Shown one piece after another: positions 27,110-40,032 of a stretch of DNA of 64,000 nt. The stretch comes from Belnapia sp. F-4-1 (GTDB lineage: Bacteria; Pseudomonadota; Alphaproteobacteria; Acetobacterales; Acetobacteraceae), in the NCBI RefSeq assembly GCF_000802185.1, contig NZ_KN676113.1, positions 5,216,028-5,280,027 of the forward strand, written 5' to 3'. The translations under genes and the position numbers were made by a program. Numbering within the stretch: position 1 is the stretch's first letter; each line of letters begins with the position of its first letter. A model generated the notes under the pieces. That model did not search any database. It was not told the DNA's origin and worked only from the letters and a program-made list of their open reading frames with translations.

Positions 27110-29188
27110 CTACCAGTCGCCGTGCCGGGCGCCGTAGGTCGGCAGCCCGGCGGCGGCGATGCCGTCGCGCAGGCGGTTCCACTCCTCGGCACGGCGGATC
27201 GGGTAGAGGTGCAGCAGCCAGCGCACCATGTCGAGGTCGCTCGGCGGCGCCTCGGCGAACCAGCTGCCGCGCACGCCATCGAGGTAGCGCGCGGCGGCCT
27301 CCTCCGCCTCCTCGATGCGGCCGAGCCGGGCGAGCGCCGCGGCGCGCCAGGCCGGCAGGGTGCGGATCACGTCCTGCGCGCGGTCGCAGGCCTCGAGCGT
27401 GCCGTCGTCGTCGCCGGCGAGGTAGGCGATCGTCACCTGGTAGCCCCAATGGGTCAGGCTCGGCATCAGCGACATCTCGAGCGACTGGGCGGAGAGTTCC
27501 GCCGCCCGCTCGTGGTTGCCGGCGAAGCTGTGGAACAGCGCGGCCGAGATCAGCGTCCAGCTGTCGTTCGGGTTGAGCTCGCAGGCGAGGCGCATCGGCA
27601 CCTCGGCCTGGGCGTGGTGTCCGCTCATCGCCAGCGACCAGCCGAGCGTCAGCTGGGCACGCGAATCCGTCGGGTCGAGATGCACGGCGCGGCGGGCGAG
27701 CTCCACCGCCCGGGCCTCGCGCTCGCGGCTGCGGCGCTCGCCGGGATGGATGATGTGGACCGAATTCTCCATCTGCGCGAGGCCGCTATAGGCCGAGGAG
27801 AAGCCCGGCGTGCGCTCGATGCATTCGCGGAAGAGCTGTCCGGCGCGGGCCCAGTTCTGCGGGCTGAAGCTGCGGATCATCGCCGTCGCGCGCAGCCAGC
27901 GGTCATAGGCCTCGAGCGAGATGTCGGATTCGACCGCGAGGCGTTGCAGCCGCGCCGAGGAGATCTGCAGGTTCAGCGCGATGGCGATGCGACGGACAAT
28001 GTCGCGGTGCGCCTCGAACCAGCCGTCGAGGCGAAGCTCCATCCGCTCCGACCAGATGAAGATGCCGCTGTCCTGCTCGGCCAGGGTGAGGACGAGGCTG
28101 ATGCGGTCGCCGACCTGGTAGGCCGTCGCGCTGACGCGGTAGCGGGCGGAGACGCGGCTGCCGGTCTGCTCGGCGCTCGGCATCGAGGGGCCGTCGACGA
28201 CGAACCATTCGCGGAAGCGCACCAGGCAGGCGATGAGGTCGTGGCGGAAGCCGAGTGCCAGGTGCATCTGGTCCTGGCCGACGCCATTGACCGCGAAGGG
28301 CTCGACGAGGAGGGCGATGCGGGCCGGGGTGCCGCTGGGGCGCGGCACCGGCGCGGGAGTCAGCGCCTCGAGCTGGGCCGCGGGCAACGGGACAGGCTCG
28401 GCGAGGCCGATGGTGCCGAGCTTGATCTCGGCGACGAGCGCCTGGGTCGCGGCGGAGGGCTCGGTGTCGTACTCCTCCTCCAGAAGGCGCCAGATCTGCT
28501 CATAGGCGCGAAGCGCGGCGACGGTGTCGCCCGCCTCGGCGCAGCCGCGCATCAAGGCGCGGCAGGCCTCCTCATGCGTCGGGTCGAGCATCAGGATCGC
28601 TTCGGCCAGGCGCTGAAGCAGGCTGCGTGGCTGGCTCTTGACGCGCAGAGCCGATTCGAGGGCGCGGATCAGCTGGTCATGGAAGGCCTGGCGGGTGACG
28701 GTCAGCCAGCCGCGGAAGGCCGGGTCGAGGTCGTCAAGGCCTTGCAGCAGCGCCTCGCTCAGCCGCGGCGTCGACAGCAGCAGCGGATGGGCGACGCCGC
28801 GTTCGGCGGATTGCAGCACGTCGCGCGCATCGGGCCGGGCAATGGCGAGGTCGAGGGTGACGGTGAGGCGGCCGGCGCGCAGCGCGTTGCAGCCGGCGGC
28901 CTCCATCGCCTCGCGCAGTTCGTGGACCACCTGGCGGAGCGAGGCGCGGGCCTTCTCCTCGCCGGTCTCGCTCCAGAGCAGGCCGACCAGGCGCTCGCGG
29001 CTTTCCTCGCCGCTCTCGCTCAACAGCAGGTAGCCGAGCAGGGCGCGGGCCTTGCGGCTGCGCAGGCGCACCTCCTGGCCGGAGAAGCTGGCCCGCAACG
29101 GGCCGAAGAGCGAGGCATTGAGCAGCCCCGGCGCCACCGATGCGGCCTGGCCCTCCGACGTGATGGCCTGCTGCGGTGACTGCTCCAT
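27110..29188 (-). CDS. BTAD-domain transcriptional regulator with TolB-like and TPR regions
   Basis: A 692-residue regulator. Residues about 25-105 form an OmpR-like winged helix (LRSRKARALLGYLLL ... LLWSETGEEKARASLRQVVHELR), 110-255 a bacterial transcriptional activator domain with helical repeats, and 300-410 a segment like the TolB-N domain of adenylate-cyclase-type regulators. The C-terminal 280 residues are TPR-like (AYSGLAQMENS, ARRAVHLDPTDSRAQLTLGWSLA, ACELNPNDSW). It resembles SARP-type activators but lacks an ATPase. It is downstream of and in line with YcaO, so it may control this locus. Confidence 0.85.
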   Translation of the reverse strand: MEQSPQQAITSEGQAASVAPGLLNASLFGPLRASFSGQEVRLRSRKARALLGYLLLSESGEESRERLVGLLWSETGEEKARASLRQVVHELREAMEAAGCNALRAGRLTVTLDLAIARPDARDVLQSAERGVAHPLLLSTPRLSEALLQGLDDLDPAFRGWLTVTRQAFHDQLIRALESALRVKSQPRSLLQRLAEAILMLDPTHEEACRALMRGCAEAGDTVAALRAYEQIWRLLEEEYDTEPSAATQALVAEIKLGTIGLAEPVPLPAAQLEALTPAPVPRPSGTPARIALLVEPFAVNGVGQDQMHLALGFRHDLIACLVRFREWFVVDGPSMPSAEQTGSRVSARYRVSATAYQVGDRISLVLTLAEQDSGIFIWSERMELRLDGWFEAHRDIVRRIAIALNLQISSARLQRLAVESDISLEAYDRWLRATAMIRSFSPQNWARAGQLFRECIERTPGFSSAYSGLAQMENSVHIIHPGERRSREREARAVELARRAVHLDPTDSRAQLTLGWSLAMSGHHAQAEVPMRLACELNPNDSWTLISAALFHSFAGNHERAAELSAQSLEMSLMPSLTHWGYQVTIAYLAGDDDGTLEACDRAQDVIRTLPAWRAAALARLGRIEEAEEAAARYLDGVRGSWFAEAPPSDLDMVRWLLHLYPIRRAEEWNRLRDGIAAAGLPTYGARHGDW

Positions 29189-29224
29189 CAACTCCGGGCC
29201 TGGATGCTGTAGGCTGAACCAGCG

Positions 29225-30505
29225 TCACATCAACGCAATTCCGCCGGTATGGCAATCGCCGCCGCCGGTGCGGGCGATGGCCGCGCGAAGCCTTCCACCT
29301 ATGGTTCGGGAAGGTTCGGCCTCCAGCCCCGGGACGACGAGGCGCATGGCGGGGAGGCCAAGCTCCGGCCGCGTCAGGTCGAGGGCGAGCACGGGCAGGC
29401 CCCGGGCGCCGAGCCGGCCGATCAGCACCGCCATGGCCGCGGCGGGATCGGCGGGCAGGCCAGCGCCGGGTGCGGCGGCCCCCGCGGGATGGAGCAGGGC
29501 GCAGCCCTCAGCCCGGATGCCGTGGTAGCGGCGGAGCAGCGCCCGGTCATGGGCGTTGAGCGCGCCCGGCCCGGCCTCCTCCTGCTTCGCCAGGACGACG
29601 GCATGGGCCATCTCCATCTGCGCCATCTCGAGGATGGCGGCGCGGGCGGCCGCGGCCCGGGAGGTGCGCGCGGCGAGGCCGCAGCAGAAGCCCTCCCCCT
29701 CCGGCCCGGTCGAGAGGGCGGCGATGACGGGGACGCCGAGATCGGTGGTGAGGTCGAGCAGCCAGCTCTGCCGCCGCGCCTCGCCCCCGCGCAGCCGGGC
29801 GAGGAGCGGGGCGGCGACGGCCATGGCCGGATCCTCCAGCGCAACCGGGCGGCCGCGCTGGCCGCCGCGCCACCAGAGGGCGGCGGCGTCGCGCTCGACC
29901 AGCTCCAGCAGCGCATGCAGCGCGGCGGCCTCCGGCGTCGGCCCGGCTGCGCAGCCGATGCTGAGCGGCCAGGGCGGGGGGAAGGCAGGCTGCGGGCGGC
30001 GCAGGCAAAGGCCGGCGGGCAGCCAGGCGGTGCCCGGCGCATCGAGGCGGAGGAGCTCGATCCAGGCTTCGGGGGCGGCACCCTCGGGCAGGATGGCGGC
30101 GAGCCATTCCGCATGGCCCGAGTAGGATGGCGGCGGGCCGAGGCGGGCGCGATCCGCGGGCGCCTCGAGCGCGGAGAGCAGCTCCACCCCCTCCCCCACG
30201 CAGCCCTCGAAGGCCTCGATCAGGCTGGCCCCGACGCCGGAGACACCTGCCTGGCCTGCGCCCGTGGCTATTTCCGCCCCGAAGACGGCGAGGCCGGGGG
30301 CGGTCGGGCAATCGAGGGTGAAGAGCCGGGTGAAGCGGCCGGCGGCGCGGAACAGCAGGGCGCGGTTGCGCTCCGCCGGGCCGGGCGTGGCGGGGACGGG
30401 GCAGCCGAGCCAGTCGAGGAAATCCCGCAGGTCCGGCGCGGCCGGGCCGGATGGATCGAGCAGGTGGCGGGCGGCGGCCTCGCACAGCGCGGCGGTCTCG
30501 TGCAT
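29225..30505 (-). CDS. YcaO-domain protein (ATP-dependent peptide cyclodehydratase-like)
   Basis: A 426-residue protein with YcaO ATP-binding marks: SLIEAFEGCVGE (Glu 97, Glu 100 region), HALLELVERDAAALWW (Glu 201, Glu 204) and a later RAAILEMAQMEMA helix. YcaO enzymes use ATP to form azolines, macroamidines or thioamides in RiPP peptides, or modify ribosomal protein S12 together with RimO. No SagB-like dehydrogenase, E1-like partner or clear precursor peptide is seen here. It lies between the giant RTX gene (14 nt upstream) and the BTAD regulator (36 nt downstream). Confidence 0.8.
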   Translation of the reverse strand: MHETAALCEAAARHLLDPSGPAAPDLRDFLDWLGCPVPATPGPAERNRALLFRAAGRFTRLFTLDCPTAPGLAVFGAEIATGAGQAGVSGVGASLIEAFEGCVGEGVELLSALEAPADRARLGPPPSYSGHAEWLAAILPEGAAPEAWIELLRLDAPGTAWLPAGLCLRRPQPAFPPPWPLSIGCAAGPTPEAAALHALLELVERDAAALWWRGGQRGRPVALEDPAMAVAAPLLARLRGGEARRQSWLLDLTTDLGVPVIAALSTGPEGEGFCCGLAARTSRAAAARAAILEMAQMEMAHAVVLAKQEEAGPGALNAHDRALLRRYHGIRAEGCALLHPAGAAAPGAGLPADPAAAMAVLIGRLGARGLPVLALDLTRPELGLPAMRLVVPGLEAEPSRTIGGRLRAAIARTGGGDCHTGGIALM

Positions 30506-30519
30506 CCGCCGAGCCTAGC

Positions 30520-33500
30520 CTAGGCAAAGAGGAAATCCGCCGCCGAGAGCGCCGATTTCTGCACCCCTGCGAGGGTGATGCCGTCGCCGTCACCGAGATC
30601 GACCACCGCCCCGCCAGGCCGGTCCGCCGTGGCCGCCAGCACGCCGGCGAAGCTGCCGAGGCCGAAGCCGGCGAGGCGGATCTGGTCGGTGCCCGGGATG
30701 AAGTCGCCGATGCGGTCGGCGCCGCCGCCGCGGCCGAAAAGGAAGAGATCGGCCCCCGCCCCGCCCAGCAGCGCGTCATTTCCCGCGCCGCCGTCGAGCG
30801 TGTCGTCGCCCGCCGCGCCATTCAGCCAATTCGCTCCGGCATTGCCGGTGATGGCGTTGGCGAGGCCGTTGCCCTGGCCGGTGCGCATGGTGCCGAGCAG
30901 CACCAGGGCTTCGAGATGGGCCGCCAGGGTGTAGCCGCCGCCGGGGATGGCGGCGAAGACCGTGTCCCGGCCGCCGCCCGAAATCTCGAGAACGATGTCA
31001 CCGGGGGCGTCGACGACATAGGCGTCGTTGCCCGGCCCGCCGCTCAGCCAGTCCACCTCGCCAAGGCCGGAGGCGCCGTCGAGCACGTCATCGCCGGCGC
31101 CGCCGGCCAGCCGATCCGGCCCGGCGCCGCCGGTCAGCGTATCGTCGCCCGCGCCGCTGGAAAGGAAGTTGGCGCTCTCGTTGCCGGTGATGGCATTGGC
31201 CGCGGCATTGCCGCTGCCGTTGATGGCCCCGGCCCCGGCGGCGAGGACAAGTGCCTCCAGATGCGCCGGCAGGGCGATGCTGACCGTGCTGACCACCGTG
31301 TCATGGCCGCCATTCGCCGCCTCCTGCGGAAGCGGGCCGCGGCTGCCGAGGAGGTAGAGGTCATCACCCGCCCCGCCGGTGCCGGCGCCGAGATGCAGCG
31401 CCGTCCCGGTTGGGATGCCCGTGCCGCCCCAGGCATTGCCGGCCAGGTCGGCGAGCTGGCCGCCGCCGAGATCGAGGCCGGTGAGCAGGATCGTCTGCGG
31501 CGCGGTGCCATCCGGCAGGTCGAGGTGGAAGGGCAGGCGCGGCCCGTCGGACCCGGGGCCGAACGTCGCCTGCATCGGCGTGCCGTCCACCATCAGGTTG
31601 AGCACCGGCGTCCCGCCCGCCAGGCGGATGGCTTCGGAGAAGACCAGGGCGAGGTCTATGGCGCCGCCATGGGCCGTGCCGTCCAGGTGACGGAAGACGG
31701 GCGGCGCCTGGTCGGCCGGCCAAAGGCTGACGCCGAGCGTGGTGCCGGGCAGGGTGAGATGCAGCGGGTTGCCGGCAGCATCCTGGAGCCGCTGTTCGGG
31801 ATCCCCGAGGGCGGTGACGCGGATGCCGCCCCGTGCCAGGTCGCCCTCCTGCACGCGAAGGGTGAAGGCGAGGCTGGTCGGGGTGCTACGGAAGGGGTCG
31901 AACGATGCATGGCGGACGGTGCCGCCGACATCGATCAGCAGGCTCGGCAGGACCTGCCCGTCGGCGAGATGCATCGCCTCGCTGGCTGACAGGGTGAAGC
32001 GCAGCAGCTGGCCTGGGATGTAGCGGCCATCGGCGGGGGCGAGGAAGCTCGCCGTCGGCGCAACGGTGTCGATCAGCAGGGCGGCAAGGCCGGGAGAGGC
32101 CGGCAGGGCCGGCGCCAGCGCATTGCCGGCGAGGTCGGTGACGGCGCTGCCGGGGTCGCCGAGGCCGGTGACGGTGACGGCATGCCCCTGCAGCCCGCCG
32201 GGCATGGCGAGGGCGAAGCGGAGCAGGCTGGGGTCGGTGCCGGCCAGCAGGGTTGCCTGCATCGCCTGGCCGCCGATCGAAAGGTTGAGCACGGGCGGCG
32301 GCTTGCCGCCCGCGACGACGACGGCCTCGCTCATCTGCAGGTCGATGACGAGGCTGCCGCCGAGCCCGACCGGGCCGGGGCTCCGCGGCGCCACGGCGCG
32401 GATGGCGGGCGGGGTGTGATCGGCCTGGACAAGGACGTTGGAGAAATCCGGCACGGTGCCGAGCGCGCCGGACCAGGCGTTGCCGACCCTGTCGGTGATG
32501 GCTTCGCCACCGATCAGCCGGCCGAGGGCGATGCCTGCCTGGGCCTTCGCATCGGCCTCGACGACCAGGCCGAAGGAGAGCTTGTTCGCCGCCGGATGGC
32601 CGAGCAGCGCCGCCTGCCAGGTGGTGCCGCCGATCATCACCTCCAGCACCGGAGCGGGGGCGCCGAGCTGCAGCTGCACCGCTTCGTCGAAGGCGAGAGT
32701 GAAGACGAGGGTGTCGCCCGCCGGGTGGTTGCCGGGGGCGGGGCCGGTGATGCCGGCAAGCGCCGGCGGGGCGAGGTCGGCCCGGACCAGAACGCCGGAC
32801 AGGTCCGGCACGCCCACCAGGCCGCCGGAGAGGAGATTGTTCGAGCTGTCCTTGATCGTCCCGCCGGCCTGGATGATCTGGCCGAGGGCGATGCCGTCCT
32901 GGTCCGAGGCGCCGGCCGGCAGGGTGAGGCGGAAGGTCAGCCGGTGCGCCGCCGGGCTGGCGACATGGCTGGCGGTCAGCACCTGGTCGCCGACCAGCAC
33001 CTCCAGCAGCGGGCCGGCGCCGCCGGGCGGAGTGGCCACCACCACCGGCTTGTTGAACTGGATGGTGAAGTCCAGCGTCTGGCCGGCCTGGTAATTGCCC
33101 GCAGCCGGGCCGGCCACGGCGGTGACGACGGGATGGGTCGTCTCGCCGACGCGGAGGTCCAGCGTAGCACGGGCCGAGACATTGCCGGCGCCGTCCTCGG
33201 CATCGAGGCCGATGGCGTAATACTGCCCGAGCGGCAGGGTGCCGAGGGCGAGCTGCCAGGCACCGGCCGTGTCGGCCTGGGTGGTGGCAAGGAGCCTGGT
33301 GCCGTCATAGGCGCGGATGACGGCCCCGGCCTCGGCGGTGCCGGAAACGGCAGGGGTGCTATCCACCGTCTGCCAGATGGGCTGGCTGCGGTTGCCGATC
33401 GTGTCGCCGGCGAAGCCGGTCAGGACCGGGGCGGCCGGGGCGGACTGGTCCACGGCGAGGCGGAAGGGGGCGCTGTCGCCATCCGGACCGCGCGCGACGA

Positions 33501-33717
33501 GGAGGACGTTCTGCTCGCCGATGATGTTGGCCAGCGCCTGCCAGTTCCCCTCGGCGTTCGCGGTGGCGCTGCCGATCTGGGTGTTGCCGAGCATGAGCCG
33601 GACCAGCGTGCCGGGCGTGGCCGTGCCGTGGAGCTGGGGGTTGGGATCGGCGGTGATGCCGTCCCCCGGGGTGCCGGTATCGTTGAGCAACCCGATGATG
33701 ACGGGGGCCATGGCCAT
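30520..33717 (-). CDS. Giant secreted protein with Ig-like repeats and RTX calcium-binding repeats
   Basis: A 1065-residue protein without an N-terminal signal peptide. Residues about 30-700 contain seven or so Ig-like modules marked by recurring DxTxPPxxxxxxP and GxxxxAGDTLxF patterns (for example [41 protein letters not shown]). The C-terminal third has RTX nonapeptides: [27 protein letters not shown] (about 31164-31062) and [20 protein letters not shown] (about 30820-30750), ending in SAADFLFA, the usual type I secretion tail. It is probably an exported adhesin or surface protein stabilised by Ca2+. The export machinery is not in the window. Confidence 0.87.
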   Translation of the reverse strand: MAMAPVIIGLLNDTGTPGDGITADPNPQLHGTATPGTLVRLMLGNTQIGSATANAEGNWQALANIIGEQNVLLVARGPDGDSAPFRLAVDQSAPAAPVLTGFAGDTIGNRSQPIWQTVDSTPAVSGTAEAGAVIRAYDGTRLLATTQADTAGAWQLALGTLPLGQYYAIGLDAEDGAGNVSARATLDLRVGETTHPVVTAVAGPAAGNYQAGQTLDFTIQFNKPVVVATPPGGAGPLLEVLVGDQVLTASHVASPAAHRLTFRLTLPAGASDQDGIALGQIIQAGGTIKDSSNNLLSGGLVGVPDLSGVLVRADLAPPALAGITGPAPGNHPAGDTLVFTLAFDEAVQLQLGAPAPVLEVMIGGTTWQAALLGHPAANKLSFGLVVEADAKAQAGIALGRLIGGEAITDRVGNAWSGALGTVPDFSNVLVQADHTPPAIRAVAPRSPGPVGLGGSLVIDLQMSEAVVVAGGKPPPVLNLSIGGQAMQATLLAGTDPSLLRFALAMPGGLQGHAVTVTGLGDPGSAVTDLAGNALAPALPASPGLAALLIDTVAPTASFLAPADGRYIPGQLLRFTLSASEAMHLADGQVLPSLLIDVGGTVRHASFDPFRSTPTSLAFTLRVQEGDLARGGIRVTALGDPEQRLQDAAGNPLHLTLPGTTLGVSLWPADQAPPVFRHLDGTAHGGAIDLALVFSEAIRLAGGTPVLNLMVDGTPMQATFGPGSDGPRLPFHLDLPDGTAPQTILLTGLDLGGGQLADLAGNAWGGTGIPTGTALHLGAGTGGAGDDLYLLGSRGPLPQEAANGGHDTVVSTVSIALPAHLEALVLAAGAGAINGSGNAAANAITGNESANFLSSGAGDDTLTGGAGPDRLAGGAGDDVLDGASGLGEVDWLSGGPGNDAYVVDAPGDIVLEISGGGRDTVFAAIPGGGYTLAAHLEALVLLGTMRTGQGNGLANAITGNAGANWLNGAAGDDTLDGGAGNDALLGGAGADLFLFGRGGGADRIGDFIPGTDQIRLAGFGLGSFAGVLAATADRPGGAVVDLGDGDGITLAGVQKSALSAADFLFA

Positions 33718-33925
33718 CCTGGTCCTGTTGCGAGACCGCGACAGGATCGGAGGCGGAGGTAAAGGAAGGGTGGCCACGGGGGTAGAATTTCGATGGAAGG
33801 GGGGCCGTGGCGGTCTCGGCAACCCCTTGCTATACCGCACCCGCCGGAGCACCCGGAGGCGGGGCCGCCGCGCCCCGCTGCCCGAGGCGCGGCGGGAAGT
33901 CGCCGGAAGAAGGATATCTGTCACC

Positions 33926-34686
<761 letters not shown>

Positions 34687-34690
<4 letters not shown>

Positions 34691-34926
34691 AGGCGAAGGT
34701 CGTTGTGATGCCGAAGGCCGGCGTTCTCGACCCGCAGGGCAAGGCGATCGGCCATGCGCTGGCCGGGCTCGGCTTCGCGGGTGTCGGCGAGGTGCGGGCG
34801 GGCAAGGTGATCGAGCTGGAGCTGGCCGAGACCGACCCCGCCAAGGCCAGGGCCGAGGCCGAGGCCATGGCGCGGAAGCTGCTGGCGAATACGGTGATCG
34901 AGAGCTTCAGCGTGACGCTGGACTGA
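34687..34926 (+). CDS. purS: Phosphoribosylformylglycinamidine synthase, PurS subunit
   Basis: A 79-residue PurS, the small bridging subunit of the three-part FGAM synthetase (PurS-PurQ-PurL) found in Gram-positives and alphaproteobacteria. The core [20 protein letters not shown] and the strand SFSVTLD are typical. It helps channel ammonia from PurQ to PurL. Its ATG overlaps the purC stop, and purQ follows after the small membrane gene. Confidence 0.95.
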
Positions 34927-34984
34927 TGCGGCCCGGTGGCCGGAGCGCCGCAGGGCTGAACCGGCCGGTGACGGAGGCCATATC

Positions 34985-35221
34985 GTGAAGACCTCGCTTT
35001 TCATCATGCTGGGGCTGACGGTGCTGATCTCGATCGGCCTGCGCTGGCGGGAGGAGCGGGTGGCGGTGCTGCGGCCGGCGGCGCCCGCGCGGCGGATGGG
35101 CTTCCTCGCCGGGCAGAAGCGCCGGCTCAACCGCTGGCTGACCGCCGCGACCCTCGCGGCGCTGACGACGATGCTGGTGCTGGGCGGGCTGCATTGGCTG
35201 CGCGTCTGGCAAGGGAGTTAG
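34985..35221 (+). CDS. Small membrane protein in the purine operon
   Basis: A 78-residue protein from a GTG at 34985 with GGAGG about 7 nt upstream. It has two transmembrane helices (about 5-20 and 52-74) joined by a basic cytosolic loop containing [14 protein letters not shown]. It lies between purS and purQ, 4 nt before purQ. No family is recognised. Small membrane genes in this position are seen in related alphaproteobacteria, but their role is unknown. Confidence 0.75.
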   Translation: MKTSLFIMLGLTVLISIGLRWREERVAVLRPAAPARRMGFLAGQKRRLNRWLTAATLAALTTMLVLGGLHWLRVWQGS

Positions 35222-35225
35222 GCGG

Positions 35226-35924
35226 ATGCAGGCAGCAATCGTGATGTTCCCCGGCACCAACCGGGAGCGCGACATGGCGCTGGCCCTCCAGCGCGCGACG
35301 GGGCGGAAGCCGGCGATCCTCTGGCACCGCGACACCGAGCTGCCGCAGGGCACCGACCTCGTCGTGCTGCCGGGCGGCTTCTCCTATGGCGACTACCTCC
35401 GCTGCGGGGCGATGGCCGCACAGAGCCCGATCATGCGAGCGATCCACGACTTCGCCGGGCGGGGCGGGCATGTGCTCGGCGTCTGCAACGGCTTCCAGAT
35501 GCTGGTGGAGGCCGGGCTGCTGCAGGGCGCGCTGCTGCGCAACGCCTCGCTCCGCTTCCTGTCGATGGACTGCCACATGCGCGTCGAGCGGACGGATACG
35601 GCCTATACCGGCCGCTTCCAGCGCGGCCAAGTCTTCCGCGCCACCATGGCGCATGGCGACGGCAATTACTTCGCCGATGCGGCAACGCTCGACCGGCTGG
35701 AGGGCGAGGGCCTAGTCGCGCTGCGCTATGCGACCGAGGACGGCCAGGTGACCGAGGCCGCGAACCGGAACGGCAGCGCACGGAACATTGCCGGCATCCT
35801 CTCGCCCAACCTGCGGGTTCTGGGGCTGATGCCTCATCCGGAGAACCAGGTCGATCCGCTGATCGACGGGACGGACGGGCTGCCGCTGTTCGAGGGGCTG
35901 GCGGAGGCGCTGGCCCCCGCCTGA
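35226..35924 (+). CDS. purQ: Phosphoribosylformylglycinamidine synthase, PurQ (glutaminase) subunit
   Basis: A 232-residue class I glutamine amidotransferase that supplies ammonia to PurL. The nucleophile Cys 87 is in [10 protein letters not shown], with [13 protein letters not shown] for the oxyanion region and the His/Glu pair in LMPHPENQ. The C-terminal pattern matches PurQ rather than other amidotransferases. It follows the small membrane gene by 4 nt. Its stop is 2 bp from the stop of the convergent LCCL protein gene. Confidence 0.97.
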   Translation: MQAAIVMFPGTNRERDMALALQRATGRKPAILWHRDTELPQGTDLVVLPGGFSYGDYLRCGAMAAQSPIMRAIHDFAGRGGHVLGVCNGFQMLVEAGLLQGALLRNASLRFLSMDCHMRVERTDTAYTGRFQRGQVFRATMAHGDGNYFADAATLDRLEGEGLVALRYATEDGQVTEAANRNGSARNIAGILSPNLRVLGLMPHPENQVDPLIDGTDGLPLFEGLAEALAPA

Positions 35925-35926
35925 GG

Positions 35927-37726
35927 CTACAGCCTCGCCGCCTGCACCCGGCGGTTCAGCGACCGGCCGCTCTCGCTGGCATTGTCGGCGATCGGTTCGT
36001 TCGGGCCCCGCCCTTCCGCCGTGAGCCGCTCGGCGGCGATGCCGTTCGCCGCCAGCCATTGCCTAACGCTCTCTGCCCGGCGCTGGGACAGCGGGATGTT
36101 GATCGCCGCCGTCCCCGTCGCATCGGTGTGGCCGGTGAGGCGCAGGCGGAGCGCCGGATCGGCCGCCAGGGCGTCGCGCAGCTGGGTCAGCACCGGTGCG
36201 GCGGCGATGTCGAGATCGGCCGAGTTGGTGCGGAAGGTGATGTAGAGCTGCACCTGGCCGGTGGGCTGCAAGGTCTCGGCGACGGGCGCCTGGACGGGGG
36301 CGGCCGCCTTTGCCGCGCGTGGGTCGCCGGTGAAGCGGAAGCTGGCATTGTAGGCGCCGTAATTCTGGCTCTGCACGCCGTTGCGGGTGGTACCCGGGTA
36401 GCGCGGAGCGCCGGGAAGCATCTGCATCGAGACGCTGCCGCCGGTCTGGGCGATCATCCCGGCATGGACGGCGGCGCGGCAGGTGGCGCTGTCGGCCGTA
36501 TAGGTATCGGTGCCCCAGACGGAGCCGCGGAGCGTCGCCTCGCCGGGGCAGAGGCAGGTGACGGCCTCGTCGCTGTCGGCATAGCTGCTCATGTTGTCGG
36601 GGCAGAGCTGCGAGGTGCTCGGGGCGGCTGCGGCTTGCTGGCGGGCCGCGCCCTGGAAGCGGTAGCTGGCGCCGTAGCTGCCGTAATTCTGGCTTTGCAC
36701 GCCGTTGCGGGTCGTCCCCGGATAACGGGCGGCGCCGGGAAGCATCTCCAGCGTCACGGTGCCACCCTGGCGGGCGACCATCCCGGCATGAAGCGCCGCA
36801 CGGCAGGTGGCGCTGTCGGCCGTATAGGTGTCGGTACCCCAGACCGAGCCCCGGCCGAGCTGTGCCGCCGGGCAGATGCAGGTAACGACCTCGGCACTGT
36901 CGGCGAAGGCGGTCATGTTGTCCGGGCATTGGGCTGGTGCGCCGGCGGGCTTGGCCGGCGTGGCGTCGGCCTGGGCCGGGGCTGGGCCGGCGACGCCTTG
37001 GAAGCGGTAGCTGGCTCCGTAGGCCCCGTAATTCTGGCTTTGCACCCCGTTGCGGGTGGTGCCGGGGTAGCGGGCGGCGCCGGGCAACATCTCCAGCGTG
37101 ACGGTGCCGCCTTGGCGGCCGAGGATGCCGGCGTGGAGGGCTGCACGGCAGGTGGCGCTGTCGGCGGCGTAGGTGTCGGTACCCCAGACCGAGCCCCGGC
37201 CAACCTGCGCCGCCGGGCAGGTGCAGGTGATGATTTCGCTGCTGTTGGCATAGGCCATCATGTTGTCGGGGCATTGGCTGAGGGTGGCAGGCTGGGCGGC
37301 GGCGGCCTGGCTTCTTCCCTCCTCCGCCTGCTGCGGCGTGCCCTGGAAGCGGTAGCTGGCGCGGTAGCTGCCGTAATTCTGGCTTTGCACGCCGTTGCGG
37401 GTGGTGCCGGGATAGCGCGGCTGGCCGGGCTGCATCTCCACCGTCACCGTGCCGCCGCGGCGCCCGAGCAGCCCGGCATGCTGGGCGGCGCGGCAGGTGG
37501 CGCTGTCGGCCGTGTAGGTATCGGTGCCCCAGACGGAGCCCTGGCCCATCTGCTCGGCCGGGCAGGTGCAGGTCAGCACCTCGTCGCTGTCGGCGAAGGC
37601 ATCCATGTTGTCGGGGCACTGGCTCGGCGCGGCCGGGGCCTTGGCGGCGCCGTCGAGCGGCTGGGCGAGGGCCGGCGCGATGGCGATCAGCAAGGGCAGG
37701 AGCAGCGACAGCAGCGCACGCGGCAT
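35927..37726 (-). CDS. Secreted four-LCCL-domain protein with OmpA-like C-terminus
   Basis: A 599-residue protein with signal peptide 1-21 (AQP cleavage). Four tandem LCCL-type domains (about 36-128, 151-243, 267-359 and 384-467) each carry QCPDNM, a C-x-C pair, SVWGTDTYTADSATCRAA and RYPGTTRNGVQSQNYG. Low-complexity Ala/Gln linkers separate them. Residues about 492-599 form an OmpA/MotB peptidoglycan-binding domain with TGHTDATG and NIPLSQRRAESV. It would sit in the periplasm or outer membrane, anchored to peptidoglycan, presenting the LCCL domains. LCCL domains are best known from eukaryotic extracellular proteins. It interrupts the purine gene order on the opposite strand. Confidence 0.88.
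   Translation of the reverse strand: MPRALLSLLLPLLIAIAPALAQPLDGAAKAPAAPSQCPDNMDAFADSDEVLTCTCPAEQMGQGSVWGTDTYTADSATCRAAQHAGLLGRRGGTVTVEMQPGQPRYPGTTRNGVQSQNYGSYRASYRFQGTPQQAEEGRSQAAAAQPATLSQCPDNMMAYANSSEIITCTCPAAQVGRGSVWGTDTYAADSATCRAALHAGILGRQGGTVTLEMLPGAARYPGTTRNGVQSQNYGAYGASYRFQGVAGPAPAQADATPAKPAGAPAQCPDNMTAFADSAEVVTCICPAAQLGRGSVWGTDTYTADSATCRAALHAGMVARQGGTVTLEMLPGAARYPGTTRNGVQSQNYGSYGASYRFQGAARQQAAAAPSTSQLCPDNMSSYADSDEAVTCLCPGEATLRGSVWGTDTYTADSATCRAAVHAGMIAQTGGSVSMQMLPGAPRYPGTTRNGVQSQNYGAYNASFRFTGDPRAAKAAAPVQAPVAETLQPTGQVQLYITFRTNSADLDIAAAPVLTQLRDALAADPALRLRLTGHTDATGTAAINIPLSQRRAESVRQWLAANGIAAERLTAEGRGPNEPIADNASESGRSLNRRVQAARL
36326..37621 (-). repeat. Four tandem in-frame LCCL repeats
   Basis: Four DNA units of about 280 bp (37621-37343, about 37276-36998, 36928-36650 and 36577-36326) encode near-identical LCCL modules. 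Identical 20-bp-scale blocks recur around the sequences for GTDTY and RNGVQSQNYG. Such high identity suggests recent duplication or gene conversion and makes the locus prone to copy-number change and to short-read misassembly. Confidence 0.85.
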
Positions 37727-37822
37727 GGCAGGTCTTCCCGGCTGGAGCGCGCCGGCCCCCTGCCAGCCGCGCCTTTCCTGCTATAACCACCCACATCACG
37801 GCCGCATGGGAATCCCGACCGC

Positions 37823-40027
<2,205 letters not shown>

Positions 40028-40032
40028 CCGGG

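Noticed and set aside
30520-33717. Signal peptide upstream of the giant RTX protein
   Set aside because: The upstream in-frame sequence is Arg/Pro-rich and overlaps the purC leader; RTX proteins use a C-terminal secretion signal.
36326-37621. Regular repeats considered as a CRISPR array
   Set aside because: Units are about 280 bp, in-frame and encode LCCL domains; there are no short repeats with unique spacers.
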